Assembly (NCBI GenBank): GCA_963663365.2
Contig: CAXXIH010000004.1
Location: 1,116,001 to 1,180,000 of the forward strand
Source of the DNA: G963663365 sp963663365
GTDB lineage: Bacteria; Hinthialibacterota; Hinthialibacteria; Hinthialibacterales; G963663365
Length of the DNA: 64,000 bases
Direction of reading: 5' to 3'
Part shown: positions 27,323-36,355 of the stretch, in pieces
Numbering within the stretch: position 1 is the first letter of the stretch
How the letters are laid out: each line of letters opens with the position of its first letter
Program-made: the position numbers and the translations under genes
Notes under the pieces: generated by a model
Told to the model about the DNA's origin: nothing
What the model saw: only the letters and a program-made list of their open reading frames with translations
Database searches by the model: none

Positions 27323-28585
27323 TCACGCAAATTCGCGGGCGACCTTCTGAATTCCTTCAATGATCCAATCCGCGTGTTGGTCGGTCAAGTTTTGGTGAAT
27401 ACCGATAACCACGGTTCGTTCCAGTATATCCAAGGTTTGTGGGCACATGTCACGGCTATATTCGACATTTCCCTTGTAAAACGGGCTTGTCCAAGGCCAG
27501 CCATGACGGTCACTGGAGAGTTTTTCGATTACATATTCCCAATAGCAGTAGATATGGCGGTCCGGTAATAGGGGGCTATACATGGAGCCGGCGGGAATTC
27601 CTTCGGCCACTAAGGCCTCGGCAAATGGTTTTGTCATTTCAGCCTTTGGCGTGAAAAAGGCGACCATGACAGCGCAGTCCCCTTCGGAATCCGGGATATC
27701 CTGCAAAGTAATACACGGCGCATCGGCGATACCGGCCAGAATGTGCTTTTTCAGTTCGCGCATACGTTTGAGGATTCCGTCCATCCGAGAGAATTGAACA
27801 CGGGCCAGCGCGCCCTGCATTTCATCCATACGGTAGTTGGCACCCGCGAAAGGCCGTACGGTGCTTTCATCGGGTTTCCAGAAGACCAGAGCTGAATCGT
27901 GACGGACGGCCGCCCGGTCATAGACCTCACGGGCGTTCGTGACTACGACACCGCCTTCTCCGGCGGTGATGATCTTGTAGTGCTGAAGCGAGAAGCAACC
28001 GACATTACCAAATGACCCGAGAGGTTTGCCCTTATAGAGACCGCCACAGGCTTGGGCCACATCTTCGATGACCAACAAATCGTGTTTTTTGGCAATCTCC
28101 ATAATGGCTTCCATGCGGCATGGTGTTCCGCGCATATGAACGGGCATAATGGCTCGCGTCGATGGTGTGATCTTGCGTTCGACATCCTCAGGATCCATGG
28201 TCAGCGATTCATCGATTTCGGCAATAACCGGAATCCCGCCTGCAAGTATGATTGCCGATGCGGATGCGACGTATGTGTATCCGGGGACAATCACTTCGTC
28301 ACCTACGCTAATCCCGATACCGCAAAGACCGGAAATTAAGGCGCATGTGCCGCCTGAAACAGCCAGCGCATATTCGCAGCCGGTAAATTCACTAAAGAGG
28401 CGCTCGAGTTGGGAAACTTCAGAGTTTTCGATATCCGGTAAAAAGCGGAATACCTGTTTGCGTTTTAAAACGTCGGTTACTGCATCGATCTCTGGTTGTC
28501 CGATTTCCGCCGGGCCATGAAACCCCTGCGGGATAGGCTGTGGGGCAACCGGTTTGCCGCCATGGATTGCAAGTGTAGATGCCAT
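27323..28585 (-). CDS. DegT/DnrJ/EryC1/StrS-family PLP-dependent aminotransferase
   Basis: About 420 residues from ATG 28585, chosen for its strong site (AGGAG 7 bases upstream) and the standard N-terminus ASTLAIHGGKP. Family features: a substrate-binding GGTCALISGL stretch, EVIVPGYTYVASASAI, MPVHMRGTPCRM, and the PLP lysine in SLQHYKIITAGEGGVV. The enzyme transfers an amino group to a keto-sugar or inositol-type substrate for surface glycans or antibiotics. The AHBA-synthase-like GGKP opening suggests a cyclitol/dehydratase branch. No other sugar-nucleotide genes adjoin it, so pathway and substrate remain open. Confidence 0.9.
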   Translation of the reverse strand: MASTLAIHGGKPVAPQPIPQGFHGPAEIGQPEIDAVTDVLKRKQVFRFLPDIENSEVSQLERLFSEFTGCEYALAVSGGTCALISGLCGIGISVGDEVIVPGYTYVASASAIILAGGIPVIAEIDESLTMDPEDVERKITPSTRAIMPVHMRGTPCRMEAIMEIAKKHDLLVIEDVAQACGGLYKGKPLGSFGNVGCFSLQHYKIITAGEGGVVVTNAREVYDRAAVRHDSALVFWKPDESTVRPFAGANYRMDEMQGALARVQFSRMDGILKRMRELKKHILAGIADAPCITLQDIPDSEGDCAVMVAFFTPKAEMTKPFAEALVAEGIPAGSMYSPLLPDRHIYCYWEYVIEKLSSDRHGWPWTSPFYKGNVEYSRDMCPQTLDILERTVVIGIHQNLTDQHADWIIEGIQKVAREFA

Positions 28586-28848
28586 ATAGATCTCCTTCTC
28601 TAAGAATCGTTTGCACAAATCGTTGAAAACAACATTAGGACAAATCGTTTTATTACACCGTCGAATTGTGCCGGTGGTTTGAGGGATGGAACCGGCTATA
28701 CAGCCAAGGGCCATAGGCAGACCCGCATTTCAGTTCGCTACCCAACATTTACAAGGTGTGAGTATGCGAAAAACCGAAGTTCCGGTCGATGGGTAAAATG
28801 GCAGTTCGGCGCCTTTTTTATTTGGAGAATCCAGAAACGCCTTATTCC

Positions 28849-29460
28849 TTATCGAAACGGCTTGTCCTGTGGATTTTGCTTTTCAATAGCCAATCGCTTG
28901 GCCTTGGCGGCCGCCATTTGTTTTCCTTCCAATCCTGCCTTGCCGAGCAATAACGCACGGGCGGGATCATCCAAAACCCGGTCAATGTGGCATTCCAACT
29001 GTCCACGTGCTTTGTTTAGGACGAAAAGCTTATCGTTAATCCAATGAGCGATATCTTCTTCTTGCAGAGGATCCCGCCTGTATTTTTCGCGCACCTTTTC
29101 AAATGGATCCTCGGTTTCACGGCTCAAACTTTCATCGCGTACGATTGTAGATTCGATTAGTTGCTCAATTGTGGGAGGAAATCCGCCCTTGGCAACAATG
29201 TAAGCCGCGCATGCACAAATCAACTCGTTATCCCGTTCCGTGCAGTCTTTGCAAAGCAAACGTGTGAGTTGAGCCCGGTTATGTTGACGGATTTTCTCCG
29301 AGACAGGCGTATGCTCGGCTTTGCAACGAGTGCAAGGCACCTTGGCAGCAAGACTTAGCTTTCCATACTTGGAGAAAGTGCTGGATTGCATACCGCCATC
29401 GGCCGATGAAGATGCAAAAGGATTGAGTCCGCTCTTTTCAAAAAACGGATTATTAGACAT
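28849..29460 (-). CDS. Hypothetical protein with a CxxC...CxxC zinc-ribbon-like centre
   Basis: 203 residues, good ribosome site (AAAGG 6 bases before ATG). The N-terminal 35 residues are Ser/Phe-rich and probably disordered. PCTRCKAEHTP (about 42-52) and LLCKDCTERD (about 69-78) are spaced like a zinc ribbon. The rest is charged and helical, with many Arg/Glu and a Lys-rich tail. No membrane segment or signal. Family unknown. It may be a nucleic-acid or protein-binding factor, but only the metal site is supported. Confidence 0.65.
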   Translation of the reverse strand: MSNNPFFEKSGLNPFASSSADGGMQSSTFSKYGKLSLAAKVPCTRCKAEHTPVSEKIRQHNRAQLTRLLCKDCTERDNELICACAAYIVAKGGFPPTIEQLIESTIVRDESLSRETEDPFEKVREKYRRDPLQEEDIAHWINDKLFVLNKARGQLECHIDRVLDDPARALLLGKAGLEGKQMAAAKAKRLAIEKQNPQDKPFR

Positions 29461-29599
29461 GCGAAACCTTTCTCCAGTACGAGATGCTCCCCTTGTATGA
29501 GATGGTTACCACGCTTTGCTGCGATTATCAATACAAAGGGCAAATTCACCTATACGCAAGACACGTTCACACTCATACAAGTCCAGTTCTGCCAGGAGG

Positions 29600-30409
29600 C
29601 TAGGCACGCTGCCGAACAGCCTCATAGAGAATTACCGCAGTCGCCGCCGAGGCATTTAACGAATCCATTTTGCCCATCATTGGGACGCGCACGGTTTCAT
29701 CTGCTCGTTCGCGCCACAGCATGCCCAGTCCATCCGCCTCGCTACCCATAAGAATGGCAATCGAGCCGCGAAAGTCAGCGTTCGTATAATTTGTATCGGC
29801 GTCCGGCACAGAGGCGAATGTTTTAATTTTCTTTTGTTTAAGCCAGTGATGCAGCGTCTCGGAATCGGTAACGGCCACAGGACGTGTGAAAACGGAACCG
29901 AGGCTGGCTCGGATCACATTGGGATTGAAGACATCGGTAAGGGGATCGCAGACAATAACGGCATCGACTCCGGCGCCATCCGCTGACCGAAGCATGGCCC
30001 CCAGATTGCCCGGCTTTTCAACACCTTCAATTACCAGAATAAAAGGATCGGCATCTACCGGCAGCGATTCTAATGTGAAGGCTTCGACATGGACCACGGC
30101 CAATATCCCACCGATGTCTTCACGGTATACCAACTTATTGAAAATATGCGGCGCAACTTCGAGGGGCAGCACACCCAAGGCTTGGGTGTTTTGCAGGATC
30201 CGCTCGGTTTCCGGATCGGTTGCATATTCCGGACAGACTAAAAGTATCTCGATCCGCCAAGAATGCGGCGTCTCAGACCGGATTGCGTCCAATAAGGCTG
30301 TAAGTTCCCGAAGCCCTTCAACAACGGTAAGGCCGGTCCGATCCCGCTCACGGCGTTTGGAAAGCGCCCGGACGGCTTTAATGACGGGATTTTGAAGACT
30401 AGTGATCAT
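29600..30409 (-). CDS. TrmH/SpoU-family RNA 2'-O-methyltransferase
   Basis: 269 residues. An N-terminal substrate-binding domain (SLQNPVIKAVRALSKRRERDR and VVEGLRELTALL) is followed by the SPOUT knot with its three motifs: EGVEKPGNLGAMLRSADGAG (motif 1), ILMGSEADGLG (motif 2) and PMMGKMDSLNASAATAVILYE (motif 3). It uses SAM to methylate a ribose 2'-hydroxyl in rRNA or tRNA; the L30e-like N-terminus favours rRNA. Its start overlaps the dcd stop by four bases (ATGA), so it is the last gene of a coupled three-gene operon. Confidence 0.92.
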   Translation of the reverse strand: MITSLQNPVIKAVRALSKRRERDRTGLTVVEGLRELTALLDAIRSETPHSWRIEILLVCPEYATDPETERILQNTQALGVLPLEVAPHIFNKLVYREDIGGILAVVHVEAFTLESLPVDADPFILVIEGVEKPGNLGAMLRSADGAGVDAVIVCDPLTDVFNPNVIRASLGSVFTRPVAVTDSETLHHWLKQKKIKTFASVPDADTNYTNADFRGSIAILMGSEADGLGMLWRERADETVRVPMMGKMDSLNASAATAVILYEAVRQRA

Positions 30410-30966
30410 TGTCCGGTAGGAGTGGATTGGCCTTGAAAATTACTCGGGTTGGAATGTGGCATGCCTTTCACAAGTTCGAAAATAAGTTGACACACGGGGT
30501 GACATGGACGCAAGACAATGGGCCAATGCCCAAGATTGATAATTTCAAGCGCTATATGGCCGGAAAATCCCGCGTGAATTGTGGGAGCTGTGAAATGAAC
30601 TAATAGACCACATCGTGCATAAGAACTCTTGCCTTCGATTCGCGCGGCAAGTGAATACCCCTGTTCATCGCTACGTAATGGGAGTTGTATTCTTTCGAGT
30701 GTTTGACCCAACATAAAATTTCCAGGTTCGAGTGTAAGACTTTCGCCATCAGCCAATTTTCTTGACTCGTAAACCGTCTCTAGTGTACGGGGTACACTGC
30801 CTTGGGCCGGATCTAATACGACACTAATTTCTTTTTTAGGAATTGAGAATTCGAATCCTAATCGCAGATCGAGAGAGGTTGTATCAAAAGGCCTTAAGGG
30901 TGATGGGGTGATGTGAATCTGTTTATTACGAAGTGCAAGCTCGATTTCGGCATTGGAGAGGATCAA
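30406..30966 (-). CDS. dcd: dCTP deaminase
   Basis: 186 residues, the usual Dcd size. The trimeric dUTPase-like fold is clear: ILSNAEIELAL at the start, FDTTSLDLRLG, LEPGNFMLGQT, the active-site stretch EGKSSYARCGLLVHFTAPTI, and GFSGHIALEIINLG with the catalytic Glu. It converts dCTP to dUTP (the bifunctional form continues to dUMP) in thymidylate supply. Middle gene of an ATGA-coupled operon: four-base overlaps with the small protein upstream and the methyltransferase downstream. The C-terminal tail (SNPSNFQGQSTPTGQ) matches the family's flexible, nucleotide-covering end. Confidence 0.93.
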   Translation of the reverse strand: MILSNAEIELALRNKQIHITPSPLRPFDTTSLDLRLGFEFSIPKKEISVVLDPAQGSVPRTLETVYESRKLADGESLTLEPGNFMLGQTLERIQLPLRSDEQGYSLAARIEGKSSYARCGLLVHFTAPTIHAGFSGHIALEIINLGHWPIVLRPCHPVCQLIFELVKGMPHSNPSNFQGQSTPTGQ

Positions 30967-31247
30967 TGCGTCAGCTCCTTCATCTGGCTGCTATGAACTT
31001 CAACAACACGGCCTGTCTCAAACGGAGCGGCAGGCAGGATAACGTTGAATTTATCATGCCCCGATGGTTCTGCATAAACACGCAAATAATTTCGTCCATT
31101 ACGCTCCGGATGTTCGAGAGACGTACGGTCTGCGAAAAGCGAAAAAGACTGCCCTGTAATTGTCTGGCTTTCTGCTACGACCTCGCCTGAAAAGAGCCCA
31201 TTGCTGGTTTCGCACATTAGCCAAAATTGTGAGGGGTTTTTCTCCAT
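30963..31247 (-). CDS. Small hypothetical protein leading the dcd operon
   Basis: 94 residues from ATG 31247 (GGAG 8 bases upstream; an in-frame start at 31286 lacks a site). Stop overlaps the dcd start (ATGA). Sequence suggests an all-beta cytoplasmic domain: FWLMCETSNGLFSGEVVA, then SFSLFADRTSLE, YLRVYAEPSGHDKFNVILP, VVEVHSSQMKEL. I do not recognise the family. Coupling to nucleotide metabolism is contextual only. Confidence 0.65.
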   Translation of the reverse strand: MEKNPSQFWLMCETSNGLFSGEVVAESQTITGQSFSLFADRTSLEHPERNGRNYLRVYAEPSGHDKFNVILPAAPFETGRVVEVHSSQMKELTH

Positions 31248-31431
31248 CTGCAGGTCTCCGGCATTCGTACTTGTTATCAATACCACCCAAAATCTTGCTA
31301 AACAAATTTACAATACGACCAGATGCTCTGTCAATGTATCGTGTTTTCTGATACAGCACCTTGCGCGTTGAGCCAAGCCATTGGAACCTTTAGGTCAATG
31401 ATCTCTATTTGTAACGACATGGAGTGCGACA

Positions 31432-32670
31432 ATGACAACCTCACGTGAGCGGGTTTTGGCTGCAATAGCCCATAAAGAAGCGGACCGAGTACCCATCGAC
31501 TTAGGATCAATGCCTTCGACGGGAATCATGGCCATCGGTTATCACCGGCTGAAAGAGTATTTGGGGATTCAGAATGGCCCGGTCCGCATCTACGACATCG
31601 GACAACAATTGGCCGAGCCGGAAAAGCTGATTTTGGAACGTTTTCATATCGATGTATTGGATGCGAGGCGAAGCCTTACGCCTGCCTTGGAGACATCAGA
31701 AGGATGGCAGCCATTTGAACTTGTCGATTATTTGGCTACACCCCCCGAGACGATTCCCGCCGAAGCATCTTCGAATTTTTTGTATAAATCCGACGGAGAA
31801 GGCGGCATTTTTCTTTGTGAAAAAGATGGGAAGAAGATAGCCCATAAGCCCAAAAATTCTTTGTATTTTACAGGTTGGGAACATCCGCTGGCCGAGGCCG
31901 AGACGGTCGACGATTTGAAACGTCTTTGGCCGCGCAAAGCTCCTACTCAAGAAGAGCTGCAACTGATTCGCGATAAGTCGAAATACCTGCATGAAAATAC
32001 GGACCAGGCGATCATGCTTGGTTTTGGCGGAAGTATGTTTGAAAACGGGCAAGGATTGCGGGGTTGGGAACAATTTATGATCGATCTCGGTTTGGGTGGC
32101 CCGTTAACGGAAACGCTCTTGGAGATGATGTGTGAGCAATGGCTGGTTAACCTGCAAGCCGTGCTCGATGCGTGTGGGCAATTCATCGATATCATTCAAG
32201 TGGGCGATGATTTGGGAACCCAGGATGCATGCCAGATTTCGCCGGCAACCTATAAGAAGATGATTTATCCCTATCACAAAAAGGTTTATCAAGCGATTCA
32301 CGATCATCCCACCCACCCGCATATCTTTTTGCACTCCTGTGGAAGTATCGAGCCTTTGATTGGCGATTTGATTGATGCGGGGATCGAGATTTTGAATCCG
32401 GTTCAGACCTCGGCGAAGGGAATGGATCCCGTAAATCTAAAGAAGAAGTATGGCAATGATCTAACGTTTTGGGGCGGCGGATGCGAAACTCAATCGACAC
32501 TGCCCAATGGTTCACCCGATGAAGTGGCGGAAGAAGTGAAAAAAAGAATCGATATTTTTGCGCCGGGCGGCGGTTTTGTTTTCAATCAGATTCATAACAT
32601 TCAGGCGAATATTCCGCCGCAGAATGTCGAGGCCATGTTCGAAACCGCATTCGCATACGGCAAGTATTAG
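31432..32670 (+). CDS. Uroporphyrinogen decarboxylase-fold protein (URO-D/MtbA-like)
   Basis: 412 residues, ribosome site GGAG 7 bases before ATG. Opening SRERVLAAIAHKEADRVPIDLG is the classic start of URO-D superfamily members that are not heme enzymes. Later landmarks are IIQVGDDLGTQDACQISPATYKK, HPHIFLHSCGSIEPLIGDL and LNPVQTSAKGMDPVNLKKKYG, with the HSCG and GGGCETQ Cys/His motifs that bind zinc in methyltransferase relatives (MtaA, MtbA, CmuA). This points to a zinc-dependent methyl- or C1-transferase rather than HemE. Longer than HemE (about 350). Followed 25 bp later by a secreted protein gene, possibly co-transcribed. Confidence 0.85.
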   Translation: MTTSRERVLAAIAHKEADRVPIDLGSMPSTGIMAIGYHRLKEYLGIQNGPVRIYDIGQQLAEPEKLILERFHIDVLDARRSLTPALETSEGWQPFELVDYLATPPETIPAEASSNFLYKSDGEGGIFLCEKDGKKIAHKPKNSLYFTGWEHPLAEAETVDDLKRLWPRKAPTQEELQLIRDKSKYLHENTDQAIMLGFGGSMFENGQGLRGWEQFMIDLGLGGPLTETLLEMMCEQWLVNLQAVLDACGQFIDIIQVGDDLGTQDACQISPATYKKMIYPYHKKVYQAIHDHPTHPHIFLHSCGSIEPLIGDLIDAGIEILNPVQTSAKGMDPVNLKKKYGNDLTFWGGGCETQSTLPNGSPDEVAEEVKKRIDIFAPGGGFVFNQIHNIQANIPPQNVEAMFETAFAYGKY

Positions 32671-32695
32671 GGGAAATTTGATTGGGAGGATCACG

Positions 32696-34327
32696 ATGAG
32701 ACGTCAGGCAATTGGTATGAGTTTGGCAGCGCTTTTTTGCTTCGCGGCGTTACCGGCTGCGGCGGATTCAGATGCCATATGGCAAGAGACGGATCATAAT
32801 GGGGAACTTGCGCGCCAAACATTTATTCATTGCCGCGATTTTGTGCGGGGCTGGCTTGGTCACGCTGATCCCCAAACAGGTTTGATACCCCGCAATTTGA
32901 CAAGCAGTCCATATTGGAATGCTCAGGACTCCGCAGCCGATAACTATCCGTTTATGGTGCTTACTTCGGCATTGGTGGACCGCTCTCTCTTTGAAGGCCG
33001 CATGAAAGAGATGTTGAAGACCGAGAAACGCTTGACATCACGTGTCGGCCCCATGACAGATGATTTTCTTTTTGCCACCCAATCATTCCGTACCGCCGAA
33101 ATCGAGATGCCCAAAATTATTTTCGGAGCCTCGGAATATGTTAAAGATGGGCTTATGCCATTGACCGAATGGCTTGGCCCCAGCCCGTGGCGGGACCGGA
33201 TGATCGAACTTGTGGATGCGATTTTGGATCATGCCGAAGTGGAGACACCTGCGGGAATTCTACCGGCCAAAGATCACGAAGTCGGTGGAGAAATGATGCA
33301 GGTTCTTTCTCGTCTGTATTGGATGACGGGAAACGAAAGATACAAAGAGTTCGCTTTACGGTTCGGTGATTATTTCTTATTACACGCTTTGCCTACGGAG
33401 CAAGAAAGACTCAGTATGGACGATCACGGTTGCGAGGTCATCGGCGGCTTATCGGAGGTTTATTATATTGCCGCCCGCGAAGACCGGGACCGTTATGAAC
33501 AATATAAAAAACCTATGCACGCTATGCTGGATCGTATTCTGGAAGTAGCCCGAAACGAAAACGGTCTTTTCTACATGACTGTCGATCCGATTCACGGAAA
33601 AGTCTTGGAAGAAGAACTGACCGATAATTGGGGATACGATTACAACGCGTATTTAACCGTCGCCGAAGTGGATGACCACCAGCCATACCGTGACGCCGTG
33701 CGATTTGCCCTGGAGAACGTCCCCAAAGCCACCGGATATCCGTGGGAGGGGGATATTGCCGATGGATATGCTGATTCAATCGAAAGCGGGCTAAACCTTT
33801 TAAACCGTATTCCCGTCCAAAGCGGTTTCGAGTGGGTCGAGCACGAAACCGCGCACATGCTCGCGAAACAGGCTGATGACGGCGTGATTGAAGGGTGGCA
33901 TGGCGATGGGAACTATGCGCGGACGGCGATACTGTTTGCGTTGTGGAAGACCCAAGGATGCCATATCGAACCATGGCGGGCAGACGTTGCGGTTGGCGCA
34001 GTGGAACAGGATGGTGTGCTCTATGTTACCGTGAGTTCGCGTTGGTCCTGGGAAGGGCGATTGTATTTCGACCGTCCGCGGCACCGCGAATATTTTAATA
34101 TTCCGACCGATTATGCCCGGCTCAATCAGTTCCCCGAGTGGTATACGGTTGAAAGCGGCGCGAATTACACAGTCACAGTAACGCCCAGCGGTGTTTGCGT
34201 GCCGGAAGTTGAAGGATCATTTTCCGGTGAAATGCTTTTACAGGGGTTGCCGATTAAGACGGTGGGTACAAACATCCGCCCGAAAGGCGAAGCAAAGCCG
34301 TGCCGCATTGTGGTGCGTATGGAATGA
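32696..34327 (+). CDS. Secreted (alpha/alpha)6-barrel glycoside-hydrolase-like protein
   Basis: About 543 residues from ATG 32696 (GGAGG 6 bases upstream), signal peptide to ALPAAA. The central part is a run of paired helices with Trp/Asp/Glu-rich turns (HADPQTGLIPRNL, SRLYWMTGNERYKEFALRFGDYFL, DNWGYDYNAYLTVAEV, GLNLLNRIP), the pattern of six-hairpin glycosidases, with a C-terminal beta domain (about 450-543). No standard family motif is certain. It may process uronic-acid or amino-sugar oligosaccharides in the periplasm. Spacing of 25 bp after the URO-D-like gene suggests the same transcript, though the functional link is unclear. Confidence 0.65.
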   Translation: MRRQAIGMSLAALFCFAALPAAADSDAIWQETDHNGELARQTFIHCRDFVRGWLGHADPQTGLIPRNLTSSPYWNAQDSAADNYPFMVLTSALVDRSLFEGRMKEMLKTEKRLTSRVGPMTDDFLFATQSFRTAEIEMPKIIFGASEYVKDGLMPLTEWLGPSPWRDRMIELVDAILDHAEVETPAGILPAKDHEVGGEMMQVLSRLYWMTGNERYKEFALRFGDYFLLHALPTEQERLSMDDHGCEVIGGLSEVYYIAAREDRDRYEQYKKPMHAMLDRILEVARNENGLFYMTVDPIHGKVLEEELTDNWGYDYNAYLTVAEVDDHQPYRDAVRFALENVPKATGYPWEGDIADGYADSIESGLNLLNRIPVQSGFEWVEHETAHMLAKQADDGVIEGWHGDGNYARTAILFALWKTQGCHIEPWRADVAVGAVEQDGVLYVTVSSRWSWEGRLYFDRPRHREYFNIPTDYARLNQFPEWYTVESGANYTVTVTPSGVCVPEVEGSFSGEMLLQGLPIKTVGTNIRPKGEAKPCRIVVRME

Positions 34328-34384
34328 CGGTTGGAAAAATGTTACCGAGCCGGTGGCCGTCGGGATATCCTTTAGATACATGCT

Positions 34385-34570
34385 TATCTTAGAACAACCA
34401 GCGGCTCATCAGGAGATTCGCCCTCCCGCCCGGGTACCCCGGGAGGCAAGACGCCTACCGGCTCACGATTTCGAGGTGTAGTTATTAGATATTCCTGATC
34501 AGCACCCTGCGGGGCGATACATGTGTATAGATAAACAAGAAACGGCTCGGCAGGAGCCTCGCCCCGCGGT
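34385..34570. repeat. Alpha repeats between convergent genes
   Basis: A full alpha unit (about 34399-34515: CGGCTCATCAGGAGATTCGC, CGGCTCACGATTTCGAGGTG, then TGATCAGCACCCTGCGGGG) and a partial one (about 34541-34565: CGGCTCGGCAGGAGCC). They occupy the 244-bp gap between two genes ending towards each other. Confidence 0.75.
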
Positions 34571-34571
34571 G

Positions 34572-36221
34572 TTATTTTTCTGTGCTTTCTTCTTTCTCTA
34601 TTTTCATGTTTTTTTGAATTGCTTCTTTTACTTCGGTTTTGAGGAGTTTCTTTGCGATACGTACCGCATTTGCATGTGCGACCTGGAAATGATCAACGAG
34701 ACTATAAAGTTTGAGAGCCGTAGAAGTGTCTCCAAGAGCTTCCTTGGTTTGTGCTAATTGATACGTAACCAAATCTTCCCAACGCCCATCCGGGTAATTT
34801 TGGACATATCGAGTAAAAAGCTCATCCGCATGTTCCCATTGTTCTGTTTCGTGAAAGCATTGTGCCGAAAAGTAAAGCAAGTCTTCTTGGTATTCGAGTG
34901 GGCAGGTTGTGGTGCAATTTTTGTATTCTTCGAATGCGGCCATATAATAACCGAGTACTTGAAGGAGACGGGCTTTTTCGTAATTGACCACGCGTTGCAG
35001 GGAGGCTCTCCATTTGTTAACCGAATCCGGATCGAGTTTGTGGACCATACGGAAAAACGGGTAATCCCATATGCCGACTTTCTTTTTGGCGAATTCCGGA
35101 TCGCCGGGAAAAGTCTCGAGAGCTGCGTTATACAGGTCTTGGAGGGAGACATAGGCCTTTCCGGGCGGTTGCATGAGTTTTAAATACGGGTCCAGATTGC
35201 GTAAACGGGGAAATACGCCTTCCGCCTCAAACGCCAACCCGATTGTTGCTGCGGTGAAATGTACGAAATTTTCCGGAATTTCTTTTCCTTGTTGAGCGGC
35301 CACGAGATAATCTTTGATATCCGTCAAACCGAAAGGTTTGGCTTCAAAGAAAAGAAAAGTCCCATTGGATGTATCGCATAACAAACGGTGTCCGCTAATC
35401 TCGAGTTGGCAGAGCGTGTGTGATGAACGCAGTTTTTGATCGGCTTTCAAGAATACAATTTCGGCATTCATCCCGACGCGTTGGGCGAGAGTGGCCATCA
35501 CCCAGGCGGAGCGGTCACAAAGGCCGTTGCCACGCATAATAATTTCCAAAGGGGTCAGGTTTGCTTCTTCGGGCTCGTTGTAAGCGACATTGCGAAACAC
35601 CCAGTCCAGCAGTTTCTCAGCTTTGTATTCATCACTGGTGCAGTCTCGGACGATATGGTCGGCGATACGTTGTGTAAAGTAACAACTGCGCAGGTATTTT
35701 GAATCTTGGACGGTAAACGTCGGAGACATAATCGTCTCTGTGCTTAATTTCCATGAAGGATTGGAATTTTTAAGAATCGGATCAAGCGGCGGCTGCGCCA
35801 ACTGAGAAGCGCCTTCGGTCAACATTAAAGCCGCCTTTTTGAAGTCGCTCATCCATGCATACAGAATCCCCTGAAACATATAGTCGTGGACGGTGTCTAA
35901 GGGGATTTGGAGGCTATCCAGTTTTTCACGGACTTTTTCGGTTTCGAACTCATTGACCCATTCAACGAGCTGCGCATAGCGAGCGTTATAGGTTTCCTCC
36001 AGCGAGGCGGATGGATCGAGCGATTCAACAGGTTTGGATTGCGTCTCTATGGCCTGGCTTAATTGCTGCGCAATGGATGGCTGTTTCTCGGCCTGCTCTT
36101 GTGTCTCATTGGTTTTGGCCGGCTCGGTTTTTGAGCATGCCGTCCAAAGGAAAAGGGGGATAATTGCAAATGCGATCCACAATAAGGAACGCTGTTTTTG
36201 TATGGCTTTATTTACAGTCAT
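34572..36221 (-). CDS. Lipoprotein with transglutaminase-like (papain-fold) domain and helical repeats
   Basis: About 549 residues from ATG 36221; lipobox LWTAC places the mature Cys at about residue 29. A Gln/Glu-rich spacer leads to a helical segment, then a transglutaminase-core-like domain with a Cys-His-Asp triad in order: NGLCDRSAWV (Cys about 235), SSHTLCQL (His about 267), LCDTSNG (Asp about 282). The C-terminal 200 residues hold TPR-like helices (LLYFSAQCFHETEQWEHADELF). Such proteins act as cysteine proteases or peptidoglycan/protein cross-link editors at the membrane. Activity is inferred from the triad. Not in an operon. Confidence 0.8.
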   Translation of the reverse strand: MTVNKAIQKQRSLLWIAFAIIPLFLWTACSKTEPAKTNETQEQAEKQPSIAQQLSQAIETQSKPVESLDPSASLEETYNARYAQLVEWVNEFETEKVREKLDSLQIPLDTVHDYMFQGILYAWMSDFKKAALMLTEGASQLAQPPLDPILKNSNPSWKLSTETIMSPTFTVQDSKYLRSCYFTQRIADHIVRDCTSDEYKAEKLLDWVFRNVAYNEPEEANLTPLEIIMRGNGLCDRSAWVMATLAQRVGMNAEIVFLKADQKLRSSHTLCQLEISGHRLLCDTSNGTFLFFEAKPFGLTDIKDYLVAAQQGKEIPENFVHFTAATIGLAFEAEGVFPRLRNLDPYLKLMQPPGKAYVSLQDLYNAALETFPGDPEFAKKKVGIWDYPFFRMVHKLDPDSVNKWRASLQRVVNYEKARLLQVLGYYMAAFEEYKNCTTTCPLEYQEDLLYFSAQCFHETEQWEHADELFTRYVQNYPDGRWEDLVTYQLAQTKEALGDTSTALKLYSLVDHFQVAHANAVRIAKKLLKTEVKEAIQKNMKIEKEESTEK

Positions 36222-36355
36222 AAGATTCTTAGGACTCTTCGGTAATTGATTTTCAAACGGGAGATTAACCGTAAATGTAACTAATGGCAGTCCCACGTGA
36301 GGCATGATAACACTATAGGTTCACGGAAAAGGTTGCTACCGTACGCGCACTATTC

